Below, piece after piece: positions 45,385-54,714 of a stretch of 64,000 bases of DNA (the first letter of the stretch is position 1; every line of letters begins with the position of its first letter). The translations under genes and the position numbers were made by a program. The notes under the pieces are model-generated. The model was not told where the DNA came from. It saw only the letters and a program-made list of their open reading frames with translations, and made no database searches. The DNA is from Dyella flava (GTDB lineage Bacteria > Pseudomonadota > Gammaproteobacteria > Xanthomonadales > Rhodanobacteraceae): contig NZ_JADIKE010000036.1 in assembly GCF_016904955.1 (NCBI RefSeq), positions 14,021-78,020 of the forward strand. Direction: 5' to 3'.

Positions 45385-46752
45385 TCAGAGCAACAAGCGA
45401 CGGATGTCGCCGAGCTGGGTGGCGAGGAAGGTGGTGAAGCGCGCGGCGAGCGCGCCATCGATCACACGATGGTCATAGCTGAGCGACAGCGGCAGCAGCA
45501 GGCGCGGCACGAATTCCTTGCCATTCCACACCGGCCTGGTCTGCGCCTTGGAGACGCCAAGAATCGCCACTTCCGGCGCGTTGACGATCGGCGTGAACGA
45601 GGTGCCGCCGATGCCGCCGAGCGAGGAGATGGAGAAGCAACCGCCGGACATGTCGTTCGGCCCCAGCTTCTTGTCGCGCGCTTTCTTGGAGATCTCTCCC
45701 AGTTCAACGGCCAGATCCAGCAGCCCCTTCTTGTCACAGTCGCGGATCACCGGCACCACCAGGCCGTCGGGCGTATCCACCGCGATGCCGATGTGGAAGT
45801 ACTTCTTGAGGATCAGCTTCTCGGTGCTCTCGTCGAGCGAGGCATTGAAGGTCGGGAACTTCTTCAGTGCTGCAACCACCGCCTTGATCTGGAATACCAG
45901 CGGGGTGATCTTCAGGTCCTTGTTTTCTTCACCGAGTTTCTTGCGGAAGGCTTCCATCTCGGTGATGTCGGCATCCTCGTGCTGGGTGACGTGCGGGATC
46001 ATCGCCCAGTTGCGCGCGAGGTTGGCACCGGAAATCTTCTGGATGCGCGACAGCTGTTTCTCTTCGATCTCGCCGAACTTGGTGAAGTCGATCTTCGGCC
46101 ACGGCAGCAGATTGAGACCACCTGCCGCAGCAGCACTGCCGGACACCGGACGCGCGCCGGACGCCAGGGCGTGCTTGACGTAAGCAGTGATGTCCTCGCG
46201 CACGATGCGACCACCGCGGCCACTGCCTTTTACCTGGCTGACATCCACGCCCAGTTCGCGGGCAAAAGCGCGGACGGCCGGCGTGGCATAAGGGGCATCA
46301 CCCGGCATCACCAGCTTGGCGTCGAACGGCGGACGAGCCTGCGGGGCCACGTCACCTTCCGGGACGTTACCCGGGAGCACGCTGCGACCACCTAGCGGTG
46401 CTGGCTCTTCCTTTACCTGGGGCGCCGCCACCGGGGCGGGAGCGGGGGCAGGTGCCGGAGCAGCCGGTGCTTCGGCCTTGGCCGGGGCGGGCGCCGGAGC
46501 CGCGGTGGCGCCGGAGGCTTCGATGATGGCAATCACCGCGCCCTCGGAGACTTCATCGCCCACCTTGAGTTTCACTTCCTTGACCACGCCCGCAAAGGGT
46601 GCGGGTACCTCCATCGTGGCCTTGTCGGACTCCAGGGTGATGAGGCTTTGATCCTTCTCGACCGTGTCGCCGGGTTTGATCATCACCTCGATGACGGGCA
46701 CATCCGCGTGTCCGCCGATATCAGGAACGCGGGCTTCTTTTAGGTCGGCCAT
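45385..46752 (-). CDS. aceF: Dihydrolipoamide acetyltransferase (E2) of pyruvate dehydrogenase
   Basis: A 455-residue E2 with one lipoyl domain (residues 1-80, [10 protein letters not shown]), an Ala/Pro hinge, the peripheral subunit-binding domain ([20 protein letters not shown]) and the catalytic acetyltransferase core with DHRVIDGA near the C-terminus. It transfers the acetyl group to CoA and forms the core of the complex. The ATG at 46752 has GGAGAAATC just upstream. It is in an operon with lpdA, while aceE lies 16 kb away at the right edge. Confidence 0.95.
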   Translation of the reverse strand: MADLKEARVPDIGGHADVPVIEVMIKPGDTVEKDQSLITLESDKATMEVPAPFAGVVKEVKLKVGDEVSEGAVIAIIEASGATAAPAPAPAKAEAPAAPAPAPAPAPVAAPQVKEEPAPLGGRSVLPGNVPEGDVAPQARPPFDAKLVMPGDAPYATPAVRAFARELGVDVSQVKGSGRGGRIVREDITAYVKHALASGARPVSGSAAAAGGLNLLPWPKIDFTKFGEIEEKQLSRIQKISGANLARNWAMIPHVTQHEDADITEMEAFRKKLGEENKDLKITPLVFQIKAVVAALKKFPTFNASLDESTEKLILKKYFHIGIAVDTPDGLVVPVIRDCDKKGLLDLAVELGEISKKARDKKLGPNDMSGGCFSISSLGGIGGTSFTPIVNAPEVAILGVSKAQTRPVWNGKEFVPRLLLPLSLSYDHRVIDGALAARFTTFLATQLGDIRRLLL

Positions 46753-46920
46753 GATTTCTCCTGCAGTGCGAAGGCGGCCACGCTGGGGAGGCGGGGGCGG
46801 CCGCAAGGCTTCCATCATAGCAATCGCTGCTGCTTACGGACATGCCGAATCGGCCATAGCAGGCCATGCGCATACGTATGCGGGTGAATTTGACCCACTT
46901 GGAGCTGTCCGATCGGCGTA

Positions 46921-47135
46921 CCGATAACGCGCACTTTGCGCTACGGAAACGGAAAGCTGATGCCTGCGGCTTCGACATGTGGCTCGACTACCTGCAACAA
47001 ATGGGCCTGCGCGTGCCAGAAATCACCCGTTCGGGTGTTGGCACACTGCAGCAAATAGACGGCGCTTTGGCCCAGGCTGTCGTTCCAGATGGCAGGCACC
47101 CGTGCTTTCAGAATGCATAGCCAGGCATTCGGGCA
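46921..47135 (-). pseudogene. C-terminal remnant of an MscS-type mechanosensitive channel
   Basis: A minus-strand frame reads ILKARVPAIWNDSLGQSAVY and FWHAQAHLLQVVEPHVEAAG, then ISFPFP, a TAG stop and RKVRVIG. MscS channels end their cytoplasmic domain with AGI-x-(I/F)PFPQ-x-x-V, so the TAG probably replaces the conserved Gln codon CAG. The membrane part is absent: upstream stands the terminator of another gene. It is a dead fragment. Confidence 0.6.
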
Positions 47136-47140
47136 GACAT

Positions 47141-47171
47141 AAAAAAAGTGCCCGGAAGGGAGGCCGGGCAC
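47141..47171 (-). terminator. Intrinsic terminator of the DUF2884 gene
   Basis: GTGCCCGG pairs with CCGGGCAC over an 8-nt loop. On the minus strand seven T follow. It is 43 bp behind the stop codon. Confidence 0.88.
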
Positions 47172-47213
47172 ATAACTGTCCCATGCCGGGAAGCATGGTG
47201 TTGGGAGGGGCTC

Positions 47214-48020
47214 TTACCGCTGGGCGTACTGCCTTGCCTGATTGGAACTATCCATGTCTGAAGAGAGCAACTGCAAACGTCCGCCATCGGCAAGGCGAAA
47301 CTGGAATTGCTGCTGCAGCTGATTGAGCGCGTTCAAGCGTGGGCACAAGGCTTCCGCACGTTGTCCGAGCCTTTCGGCCGGTGTTTCGACCGCCTTGTCG
47401 AGTGTTGCATCCAACGCATTGGCCCTGGCTTCCAGTGCCGCAAGCCGATTGGGATCACCGCTGAGTGCATCGCTCACGGCGTCGCCGGTGATACCGCCCA
47501 CCAGATCGGATACGGTCTTTTCGAGGTCCTGATTGAAGAGCTCGCTTTCGACGCCGGCTTTCCACAAACCACGACCCAACGTCTCATCCACCTGCTGCAA
47601 TGCTTCAACACGCCGGTCGCGCAGGGTTTGCAATAGATGTGTGCGCTGATCACCATTGTCCACCATTGTGGCAACCACGGTGGCCAGCGCGGCATAACCT
47701 ACATCCACGCCACCACGTGCAATCGCCGCCATGGCCGGCACGAGTTCGCGCATTTGCTGTTCGTATTCGCGCAGCCGTGCAACGTCCTGAGCAGAAACAG
47801 TTACCGCACGGCCATCGACACGCAGTTGCCCGTCATGCATGAAAACATCGGCGGGATGGCCGCTGTCGCGAGTGAATGCGATGCCATTCGGCTGCACCTG
47901 CACGTCGTAGTCGCTGTCATAGTCACACTGCAGGTGAGGCCCATGATTGCCCATGGCGTGCACGCCGCCCGCGGCCATCAGGCACGCTATCAATACAAGC
48001 AAAACGGCGCGACTGCGCAT
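47214..48020 (-). CDS. DUF2884 family exported protein
   Basis: A 268-residue protein with a signal peptide (MRSRAVLLVLIACLMAAGGVHA). It has the DUF2884 pattern: a short Cys/His-rich start (LQCDYDSDYDVQV), DGQLRVDGRAVTVSAQD, then a helical region (LREYEQQMRELVPAMAAIA). A C-terminal SEALCPRL-like segment (AEALCPRLNAL) is shared with the paralogue at 52626. Function unknown; likely periplasmic. It has its own terminator. Confidence 0.8.
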   Translation of the reverse strand: MRSRAVLLVLIACLMAAGGVHAMGNHGPHLQCDYDSDYDVQVQPNGIAFTRDSGHPADVFMHDGQLRVDGRAVTVSAQDVARLREYEQQMRELVPAMAAIARGGVDVGYAALATVVATMVDNGDQRTHLLQTLRDRRVEALQQVDETLGRGLWKAGVESELFNQDLEKTVSDLVGGITGDAVSDALSGDPNRLAALEARANALDATLDKAVETPAERLGQRAEALCPRLNALNQLQQQFQFRLADGGRLQLLSSDMDSSNQARQYAQR

Positions 48021-48353
48021 GGGTCATTCCCTCCCCAACGTAGAACCAGGCCAACCGTTACAGGCTTGGATGCCATCCGATGCGCATAGGGTTTAACGGC
48101 AGTGGTGCCATCGACATGGGTCGTACGTCATCCCATGCCATCGGTCACAGCCGAACCGTATGGATCCAACCGGCGTCAGGTTGCGTACGGACTGGCCCGT
48201 CGGCAGCTCACCATCCCAGCCCAAGCCACGGTTACAACAAGGCAAACACAGCCTCCGTGCCGAGCTGGGCTAGTGGATGGCGCAGCGCACATAGGAAAAA
48301 CATTCCACCCACGATAAGTTGCTCTTTCGGATCGCACCCAGGGGCAGAAGCAG
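48021..48353. other. Divergent intergenic region
   Basis: No gene is seen between the DUF2884 gene and the FAD dehydrogenase. AGGGG at 48339-48343 is a plausible ribosome site for the latter; the rest should hold the two promoters. Confidence 0.4.
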
Positions 48354-50009
48354 ATGCAATCCACTGACGTCATCGTGGTCGGCGGAGGGCTCGCCGGATT
48401 GGTCGCGGCCACCGAGTTGACCGATGCCGGCCGGCGTGTGCTGGTGGTCGAACAGGAACCCGAACAAAGCCTTGGCGGCCAGGCGCACTGGTCCTTTGGT
48501 GGCCTGTTCTTCGTCGATTCCCCGGAACAACGTCGTATGGGGGTACGCGATTCTCGTGCCCTGGCCCTTGCCGACTGGATGGGTACCGCCGCCTTCGACC
48601 GGACGGAGGACCATTGGCCGCGGCAATGGGCCGAGGCCTACGTGGATTTCGCCGCAGGTGAAAAGCGATCCTGGCTGCACGGTCTGGGCATGCGCTGGTT
48701 CCCGGTGGTGGGCTGGGCTGAGCGCGGCGGGTATGGCGCTATCGGGCACGGCAATTCCGTACCTCGTTTCCACGTTACCTGGGGGACCGGCCCCGGCGTG
48801 CTGGAACCGTTTGTACGCCGTGCGCGTGTCGCGCAGGAAAAGGGCTTGTTGCAGTTCGCGTTCCGTCACCGCGTTGATGACTTCATCGTCGAAAACGGCT
48901 GCGTGACAGGCGTGCGTGGCACAAGACTCGCCGATGATTCCGTAGCACGCGGCAAACCCAGCTCGCGCGATGTCATCGGTGATTTCGAATGGCGCGCGCA
49001 GGCCGTGATCGTCGCGTCCGGCGGTATCGGGGGGAACCATGAGCTGGTACGCAGGAACTGGCCCGAACGCTTGGGGCCCCCACCCTCCCACATGCTTTGC
49101 GGCGTACCCGCGCATGTTGACGGCCGCATGCTCGGCATCAGCGAAGCGGCGGGTGCGCGCCTGATCAATCGGGATCGCATGTGGCATTACGTCGAAGGGA
49201 TCGAAAACTGGGATCCGATCTGGCCCATGCATGCGATCCGTATCCTGCCTGGCCCTTCGTCACTGTGGCTGGATGCGCGCGGACATCGCCTGCCCGGTCC
49301 GCTGTGGCCCGGTTTCGACACGATGGGCACGCTGGAATATCTGCGTCGCACCGGTTTCGACTACAGCTGGTTCGTGCTGGACCAACAGATCATCCGGCGC
49401 GAATTCGCGCTTTCCGGCTCCGAGCAGAATCCCGACCTGACCGGCAAGAGCTGGCGGCAAGTTGCCAGGCGTGCGGTCGGCAAACAGGCGCCGGCACCGG
49501 TGGAAGCCTTTAAACGACACGGTCGCGACTTTGTCGTGCGCGACAACCTCGATGATCTGGTCGCCGGAATGAATGCGCTGGCAGGCAGCCAACTGATCGA
49601 TGCCACACGACTACGCGAGGAGATCGAGGCACGCGATCGCCAATTTGATAATCCCTATGCCAAAGACAGCCAAGTGATGGCCATCCATAATGCGCGCCGC
49701 TATCGCGGCGATCGACTCGTACGCGTGGCCAAGCCGCACCGCATCCTTGATCCGGCCAATGGACCGTTAATTGCGGTACGACTGAACGTGCTCACGCGCA
49801 AGACCTTGGGTGGGCTGGAAACCGATCTGCAAGCTCGGGTGCTGGGGCAGGATGGACAGCCGCTGCGTGGCCTTTATGCCGTCGGTGAGGCTGCAGGTTT
49901 CGGCGGCGGCGGATTACACGGCTACCGCGCATTGGAAGGCAGCTTTCTGGGCGGCTGCCTGTTTTCCGGAAGGATCGCCGGCCGTGCCACCGCGTCCGCC
50001 ATCGCATGA
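48354..50009 (+). CDS. FAD-dependent dehydrogenase (flavoprotein, succinate dehydrogenase/KsdD-like)
   Basis: A 551-residue flavoprotein. The dinucleotide-binding start DVIVVGGGLAGLVAATELTD and the C-terminal FAD segment LRGLYAVGEAAGFGGGGLHG followed by YRALEGSFLGGCLFSGRIAG identify the FAD_binding_2 family, which includes ketosteroid dehydrogenases and fumarate reductases. The substrate is unknown. It overlaps the PanE-like gene by 4 bp, so the two oxidoreductases are co-expressed. Confidence 0.82.
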   Translation: MQSTDVIVVGGGLAGLVAATELTDAGRRVLVVEQEPEQSLGGQAHWSFGGLFFVDSPEQRRMGVRDSRALALADWMGTAAFDRTEDHWPRQWAEAYVDFAAGEKRSWLHGLGMRWFPVVGWAERGGYGAIGHGNSVPRFHVTWGTGPGVLEPFVRRARVAQEKGLLQFAFRHRVDDFIVENGCVTGVRGTRLADDSVARGKPSSRDVIGDFEWRAQAVIVASGGIGGNHELVRRNWPERLGPPPSHMLCGVPAHVDGRMLGISEAAGARLINRDRMWHYVEGIENWDPIWPMHAIRILPGPSSLWLDARGHRLPGPLWPGFDTMGTLEYLRRTGFDYSWFVLDQQIIRREFALSGSEQNPDLTGKSWRQVARRAVGKQAPAPVEAFKRHGRDFVVRDNLDDLVAGMNALAGSQLIDATRLREEIEARDRQFDNPYAKDSQVMAIHNARRYRGDRLVRVAKPHRILDPANGPLIAVRLNVLTRKTLGGLETDLQARVLGQDGQPLRGLYAVGEAAGFGGGGLHGYRALEGSFLGGCLFSGRIAGRATASAIA

Positions 50010-51019
50010 AATCCAAGCCACGCATTGCCATCTATGGCACCGGCATGATCGGCAGCTATCTGGGCGGACGGTTGCATGATCATGCACGTGTCCGCTTCAT
50101 TGCCCGTCCCCACGTCGCCGCCACGCTCAATGAACACGGTTTGCGCGTGAGCGATCTGCACGGCCGGCAGCAACACATAGCGCCGGACGAACTCGATATA
50201 CACACCCATCCTGATGCCGTACGCGATGCGGACCTGGTACTGGTGACGGTGAAATCCGCGGCAACCATGGATGCCGCACACGAACTCGCCGAGCTGCTGA
50301 CGCCAGGGACCTTGGTCATCAGTTTCCAGAACGGGGTGCGCAACACCGCTGAGCTGCGCGCCGCCCTGCCCGGACACAAGGTGCTGGCCGGCATGGTGCC
50401 GTTCAACGTGACCCAGCCCGAACCAGGGCATTTTCATCAGGGCTCGTCCGGCGAGCTGATTGTCGAACGATCGGACGCGCTGGCAGCTTTCGCCGACGTG
50501 TTCGCTGCGAGCGCAATACCGCTGCAGCAGCAGGAAGACATGCAAGCCGTGTTGTGGGCAAAACTGCTGATCAACCTGAATAATCCGTTGAACGCACTAA
50601 GTGGATTGCCTTTGCGCGAGGAGCTGGCCCAACGGGCGTGGCGGCAATGTCTTGCACTACTGCAACGCGAAGGTTTACGTGCACTGGACGCCGCGGGAAT
50701 CCGCCCTGCACAGCTCACGGCTTTGCCAGCACGCTGGCTGCCTGGCGCGCTGTCGCTGCCGGATGGATTGTTCCACCGCATCGCGGCACGCATGCTCGCC
50801 ATTGATCCACTGGCGCGATCATCCACCTGGGATGACCTGCAAGCCGGGCGACGAACGGAAGTGGATTACATCAATGGAGAAATTGTCGCACTCGCGGCAT
50901 CGAAGGGGCAGCGAGCATCGGCGAATGCGCGCATAGTGTCGTTGATCCGCGACGCGGAACAGTCGTTCGAGCCATGGAATGCGCAGGCGTTGCTGAGAGA
51001 ATTACGGGATGCACCATGA
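50006..51019 (+). CDS. Ketopantoate reductase family protein (PanE/ApbA)
   Basis: A 337-residue NADP-dependent reductase. The N-terminal Rossmann motif is IAIYGTGMIGSYLGGRL, with VLVTVKSAATMDA and ISFQNGVRN in the nucleotide domain. The catalytic helix region is VLWAKLLINLNNPLNALSG, and the C-terminal part is TEVDYINGEIVALA. It may make pantoate for CoA or act on another 2-oxo acid; coupling to a flavoprotein gene argues for a dedicated pathway. Motif match is strong, substrate uncertain. Confidence 0.82.
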   Translation: MKSKPRIAIYGTGMIGSYLGGRLHDHARVRFIARPHVAATLNEHGLRVSDLHGRQQHIAPDELDIHTHPDAVRDADLVLVTVKSAATMDAAHELAELLTPGTLVISFQNGVRNTAELRAALPGHKVLAGMVPFNVTQPEPGHFHQGSSGELIVERSDALAAFADVFAASAIPLQQQEDMQAVLWAKLLINLNNPLNALSGLPLREELAQRAWRQCLALLQREGLRALDAAGIRPAQLTALPARWLPGALSLPDGLFHRIAARMLAIDPLARSSTWDDLQAGRRTEVDYINGEIVALAASKGQRASANARIVSLIRDAEQSFEPWNAQALLRELRDAP

Positions 51020-51120
51020 CGGGGATTACGCGGAGTTTTTTGCACTTCTTGCAGACATCACAAAACCCGCGATCCCGGCGAAGGTCGATACCCCGATAAG
51101 CCTTTGAAATGAGTGCCGCT

Positions 51121-51444
51121 TTACCGCGGCAGATCCTCGATGTGCGCGATCTTGCCATTGGCGATGGTAAAAATCGTTGTATGGCCGTCACGCCGGTACT
51201 GCCACTTCTCCCCCTTCTCCTTCGCCTGCTGCTTCTTGCTCTTGCCGACGGATCGGGAGGAGCCCTTGCGCGCACTCTTGTCACTCGCACTTTTCGTCCG
51301 CACCACTGGATTTCCCATCAACGCCTTCACCTTGGCCGCGCTGTCACCCACTACCAACAGCTGACTGCCCACGCGCAAGCTTTCCAGCGCATGTGCGCTG
51401 ACGCTGCATACCAGCAAGGCGACGACAAAAAAATAACGGTGCAT
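51121..51444 (-). CDS. DUF2845-like small exported protein
   Basis: A 107-residue protein with a signal peptide (MHRYFFVVALLVCSVSAHA). ESLRVGSQLLVVGDSAAKVK and ALMGNPVVR follow, the pattern of DUF2845 proteins. A Lys/Ser-rich stretch leads into WQYRRDGHTTIFTIANGKI. The family is periplasmic and related in fold to SmpA/OmlA-like modules. The start at 51444 gives the intact signal. Confidence 0.72.
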   Translation of the reverse strand: MHRYFFVVALLVCSVSAHALESLRVGSQLLVVGDSAAKVKALMGNPVVRTKSASDKSARKGSSRSVGKSKKQQAKEKGEKWQYRRDGHTTIFTIANGKIAHIEDLPR

Positions 51445-51498
51445 GACATGCTCCCTGTCGTAATCCGGCCACATTCCAAGGCCAGCGAAGCAACCCAA

Positions 51499-52071
51499 TC
51501 AGAATCCGGTGCCGCGCTCCGCGAGATAGGCCAGTTCGTCCGGCGTACTCACTCGGCCCAGCACGGCATTGCGATGCGGAAAGCGGCCAAAGCACGCGAT
51601 GACCGCTTCGTGGCGTCGAGCATAGTCGAGAAAGCTGCGAAAACGATCTGGAGCTTCCCTGCACAGGGCCTCGAACAACGCCACAGAGCGTTGCTGTAAC
51701 CCAATATCTTCAGCATGTTCCAGCGGCATGTAGGCAAACACTCGCTGGAACGCTGGAAGCTGGCGGTCAAAACCTTCCTCGATACCTGACAACGCCAGTT
51801 GTTGTGCACGCACATCCTGCGCCCAGGCACGTGGATCGTGACGATAGAGATTGCGCGAAAACTGATCCAGCACGATCAACAGGGCCAGCCAACCGGAGGG
51901 TGTGTCAGGCCAATCTGTCAGCTTGTCAGCTGCGGCCAAGTCGACCTGCGCCATGAACCGCTCGCGGATCAACGCATCGAAGGCCGGATTGCTGGCGTAC
52001 CACTCGTCGTGATGGGCAGGATCGAACCAGAATGCCAGCACAGCCTGTGCGTCTGGCGGCGGGCAAGTCAT
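51499..52071 (-). CDS. DUF924 family protein
   Basis: A 190-residue cytosolic protein. VLAFWFDPAHHDEWYASNPAFD, LDQFSRNLYRHDPRAWAQD (as LDQFSRNLYR) and FAYMPLEHAEDIGLQ are clear DUF924 signatures, and FGRFPHRNAVLGR near the end is also conserved. It has a TPR-like all-helical fold of unknown function. It shares one base with the stop codon of the upstream gene (TGATG). Confidence 0.87.
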   Translation of the reverse strand: MTCPPPDAQAVLAFWFDPAHHDEWYASNPAFDALIRERFMAQVDLAAADKLTDWPDTPSGWLALLIVLDQFSRNLYRHDPRAWAQDVRAQQLALSGIEEGFDRQLPAFQRVFAYMPLEHAEDIGLQQRSVALFEALCREAPDRFRSFLDYARRHEAVIACFGRFPHRNAVLGRVSTPDELAYLAERGTGF

Positions 52072-52514
52072 CAGTGCCCTACGGCCTTGGCTAGGCTGTG
52101 CATGTCCAGATCGATCAACTGCAGGCGCGACAGCTGGCGAAGCATGGTGGTCGTCATCTCGCCCGGCCCTAGCCGGCCGAGCACACGCTCGAACGCTCGC
52201 AGCAAACGCTGCTCGCTGCGAGCAAGCAGCCGTATCCAGGCGTCATCGCTGCGCGGCAGGCCTCGCAGCAGCAGGGCATCAAAGCGCTGCCGCACCGCAC
52301 CAATCATGCGGCTGCGGGTCGCTGGCGTCAGCGCATGCCTGCGCATCTGTGCCTGCAGCTCAATGATCACTTGATCCAACGACTGGGCTTCTTCGTTCAA
52401 AACGGTGCGTAACCCCGGTTCGCTTACCTGAGCAGAGGCATGGCGATACAACGTCCGCAGCTCGATGCTGCGACGGATCAGTCCATTGCACAGGTATCGG
52501 GGTATGAGCGACAC
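52071..52514 (-). CDS. Helical-bundle protein, DUF2383-like
   Basis: A 147-residue all-helical protein without signal. The pattern of a first helix with RTLYRHASAQVSEPGLRTVL, a second with LDQVIIELQAQMRRH, and later RLLARSEQRLLRAFERVLG resembles the ferritin-like four-helix DUF2383/PA2169 group. The start is GTG with AGGAGG 8 nt upstream. It is coupled to the DUF924 gene. Confidence 0.6.
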   Translation of the reverse strand: MSLIPRYLCNGLIRRSIELRTLYRHASAQVSEPGLRTVLNEEAQSLDQVIIELQAQMRRHALTPATRSRMIGAVRQRFDALLLRGLPRSDDAWIRLLARSEQRLLRAFERVLGRLGPGEMTTTMLRQLSRLQLIDLDMHSLAKAVGH

Positions 52515-52625
52515 GCTGGTCGCCTCCTGCCTGGTCTCAAAACAAGGATGGCGCCATGTTGCAGAACCGGTACTTAGCGGCGCATTAACCTGCGAGCCTT
52601 CGTGAGAGCTTGCTCAGCCAACGTT

Positions 52626-53378
52626 TCACTGGCCGACCTGAACCAGGTTCAATGGCCGGCCGTTACTGGCCCGGATGCCTTCCTGCAAGACGGACAGGCG
52701 CTGGATAGAAGGGCACAACGCCTGGATCTGGGGTCGCAGCACCTGTAGGCGCTGCTGCAGACGCGGCTGAAAGCCGGTAGCGAGATGGGTGGCACGATCG
52801 CGCAGCGCCGCCGCTTGTTGCAGATCCCCGCTGACGGCCGCGCTGACGGCCTGCTGCCCCAGTGCCGAGGCGAGCAATGGCGCGATATCGTTGATGACCT
52901 GATTGGCGTATTGGTTGGCAGCGTCGCCGTGCCAGTCGTGGGTACTCTCGCTGGCCGCGATGCGTTGATGCAGTTCGGCTGCATGAGCGGCCAAACGGCG
53001 ATCAAGTTCGGCCTGTGTGTCGGCGTCCAGATCCAGGCCACCGGATTCATCCCGCACTGCTTGCATGGTCACATCCACACCTTGCTGGGCAACGGCTTTG
53101 ACGCGCGGCATCAAAGCGCGCAGATCGCGCTGAAACAGGGCGAGTCGATCTTGGTCTTCATCGTTCAAGGCGACCGTCTGGCCATCCGTAATCAGCGCGC
53201 CGTCGGTCAATATCACACGTGTCGGCGCAGGTGCTGGACGATCAAAAATAAGCTGGTTCGGCCGTACCGTGAGGTCATAGCTGCTGGTGGCGCGGCATAC
53301 CGTCGCCAGGTCCTGCGCATGCAAGCCGCCACAAGCCATGGCAAACATGACGACGGGAAGCAACCGATTCAGGCGCAT
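52626..53378 (-). CDS. DUF2884 family exported protein, second copy
   Basis: A 250-residue paralogue of the protein at 47214. It has a signal peptide (MRLNRLLPVVMFAMACGGLHA) and the shared pattern CRATSSYDLTVRPNQLIFD, LTDGALITDGQTVALNDED, LFQRDLRALMPRVKAVAQQ, and ALCPSIQRLSVLQEGI near the end. It is likely periplasmic, with unknown role. The frame extends upstream, but the Met at 53378 starts a complete signal peptide. Confidence 0.78.
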   Translation of the reverse strand: MRLNRLLPVVMFAMACGGLHAQDLATVCRATSSYDLTVRPNQLIFDRPAPAPTRVILTDGALITDGQTVALNDEDQDRLALFQRDLRALMPRVKAVAQQGVDVTMQAVRDESGGLDLDADTQAELDRRLAAHAAELHQRIAASESTHDWHGDAANQYANQVINDIAPLLASALGQQAVSAAVSGDLQQAAALRDRATHLATGFQPRLQQRLQVLRPQIQALCPSIQRLSVLQEGIRASNGRPLNLVQVGQ

Positions 53379-53461
53379 AGATAAAGATCCGGGCAACGCG
53401 ATGGCGACATGGGTCGATAGCGATAAAACCCGCCGCAGGAACTGCGGCTGAACCGCCCGGA

Positions 53462-54016
53462 TCAGGCGCGGCGCGCGCGAAATTGCAGGCGTACTGCCGG
53501 ATGCCCCAGTTGCCAGGCCAGCCATAGCAGCAGCGGTATCGCGAGCACGCGCAAACCGATGCCTGCCAGTAGAACCCGCTTTAGCTCGCCCATCTGCGCA
53601 GCCTGCGCGGGCGTGGACTGCCCGCCCGCCAGCAAGACCGTATTGGCCGCCTCGAACACACTCCATTGCTGCCATAGCAATACGCCGCGATAGGCACTCC
53701 AGACGCAGAGTCCCAGGGCAACCACGCGCAGCACCGGCCGCGCCCATGCCTGTCGCAGGATGCAGCCCGCACTGGCCACGATCACCACGAACGCCACGAC
53801 CAGATAGCCGATATCCCAAGCCAGCATGCCATGCAGGGCCGAAGCGCTCTGATCATCGCCGGCAGGCAGCGTCTGCAAGACTCCCCATATCTGCTGGGCG
53901 TGATGGATGTACTGCACACCGCCGAAAGCAGCCAGCAGCAGCATGACCCAGGCAAACATGCGCCACCAAGCAAACCCGGGCTTGCGCCGGTCCAGGTTGG
54001 TTCGGGAGATCAACAT
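53462..54016 (-). CDS. Hypothetical inner-membrane protein
   Basis: A 184-residue protein with four predicted membrane helices (about 18-36, 64-86, 92-112 and 148-170), separated by a periplasmic loop (VQYIHHAQQIWGVLQTLPAG). No family recognised. It overlaps the stop of the peroxiredoxin gene by one base, so the two are co-translated. Confidence 0.7.
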   Translation of the reverse strand: MLISRTNLDRRKPGFAWWRMFAWVMLLLAAFGGVQYIHHAQQIWGVLQTLPAGDDQSASALHGMLAWDIGYLVVAFVVIVASAGCILRQAWARPVLRVVALGLCVWSAYRGVLLWQQWSVFEAANTVLLAGGQSTPAQAAQMGELKRVLLAGIGLRVLAIPLLLWLAWQLGHPAVRLQFRARRA

Positions 54017-54564
54017 CAGGTGGAAGCCTTCTTTAACGTATTGAGGTCGCTCAACACTTGAGCGGAGTTTTTCTCAGGATCCACGTCGCGGTAGATCTTG
54101 GCGATCTTGCCGTTGGGATCAATCAGGAAGGTGGTGCGCTTGGCGAAATGCATACCGATGGCCGAGGTCAGTACCCCATAGCTGGTGGCTACCTGGCGGT
54201 TGGCATCCGACAGCAATGGAAACGGCACGTGATACTTGGTCGCGAATTCTTCGTGCGATTTTACGTCGTCCAGGCTGACACCCACCACTTCCGCACCGGC
54301 CTGGCGAAGCTTGATGACGTTATCGCGAAAGGTGCAGACCTCGGTGGTGCAGCCCGGCGTGAAGTCCTTGGGATAGAAGTACAGCACCAACCAGCGCCCG
54401 TGATAATCGGCCGGGGTACGCCAGTGTCCGTTCTGATCCTCCAGCCGGAAATTGGGCGCGACCTGGCCCACCTGCGGATTACCCAACGCCACGCCCGCCC
54501 ATGCAGGAATCGCCAAAAGGCCCAGCAGGCAGGCCATCGCGAGCATGATTGAAAAGCGGCGCAT
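54016..54564 (-). CDS. Exported PrxQ/Bcp-type peroxiredoxin
   Basis: A 182-residue thiol peroxidase with a signal peptide (residues 1-23, ending AWA). The peroxidatic Cys72 and resolving Cys77 are in TPGCTTEVCTFRD, the C-x4-C arrangement of atypical 2-Cys PrxQ. APNFRLEDQNG and YFYPKDFTPG are standard. The protein should detoxify peroxides in the periplasm, which is less common than the cytosolic form. The ATG at 54564 has GGGGAG 8 nt upstream. Confidence 0.87.
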   Translation of the reverse strand: MRRFSIMLAMACLLGLLAIPAWAGVALGNPQVGQVAPNFRLEDQNGHWRTPADYHGRWLVLYFYPKDFTPGCTTEVCTFRDNVIKLRQAGAEVVGVSLDDVKSHEEFATKYHVPFPLLSDANRQVATSYGVLTSAIGMHFAKRTTFLIDPNGKIAKIYRDVDPEKNSAQVLSDLNTLKKAST

Positions 54565-54663
54565 GGACATCACTCCCCAAGGAAATAGAAGCCGGTCTGA
54601 AAAGCCCTGTGGCATCGAGTATACGCGGGCGATTCATGCCTCGAGCAGTGCGGCTTTGGCAAA

Positions 54664-54692
54664 ACGAAAGGCGCCACCAGGGCGCCTTTCGT
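54664..54692 (-). terminator. Intrinsic terminator hairpin
   Basis: ACGAAAGGCGCC and its exact complement enclose the loop ACCAG; on the minus strand TTTTGCC follows. It ends the transcript of the exported protein at 54715. Confidence 0.75.
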
Positions 54693-54714
54693 ACATCGTC
54701 ATAGCAGAAGCCGA

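Noticed and set aside
52626..53819. Longer form of the second DUF2884 gene starting at 53819
   Set aside because: The extra 147 codons overlap the membrane-protein gene and lie before a complete signal peptide beginning at 53378.
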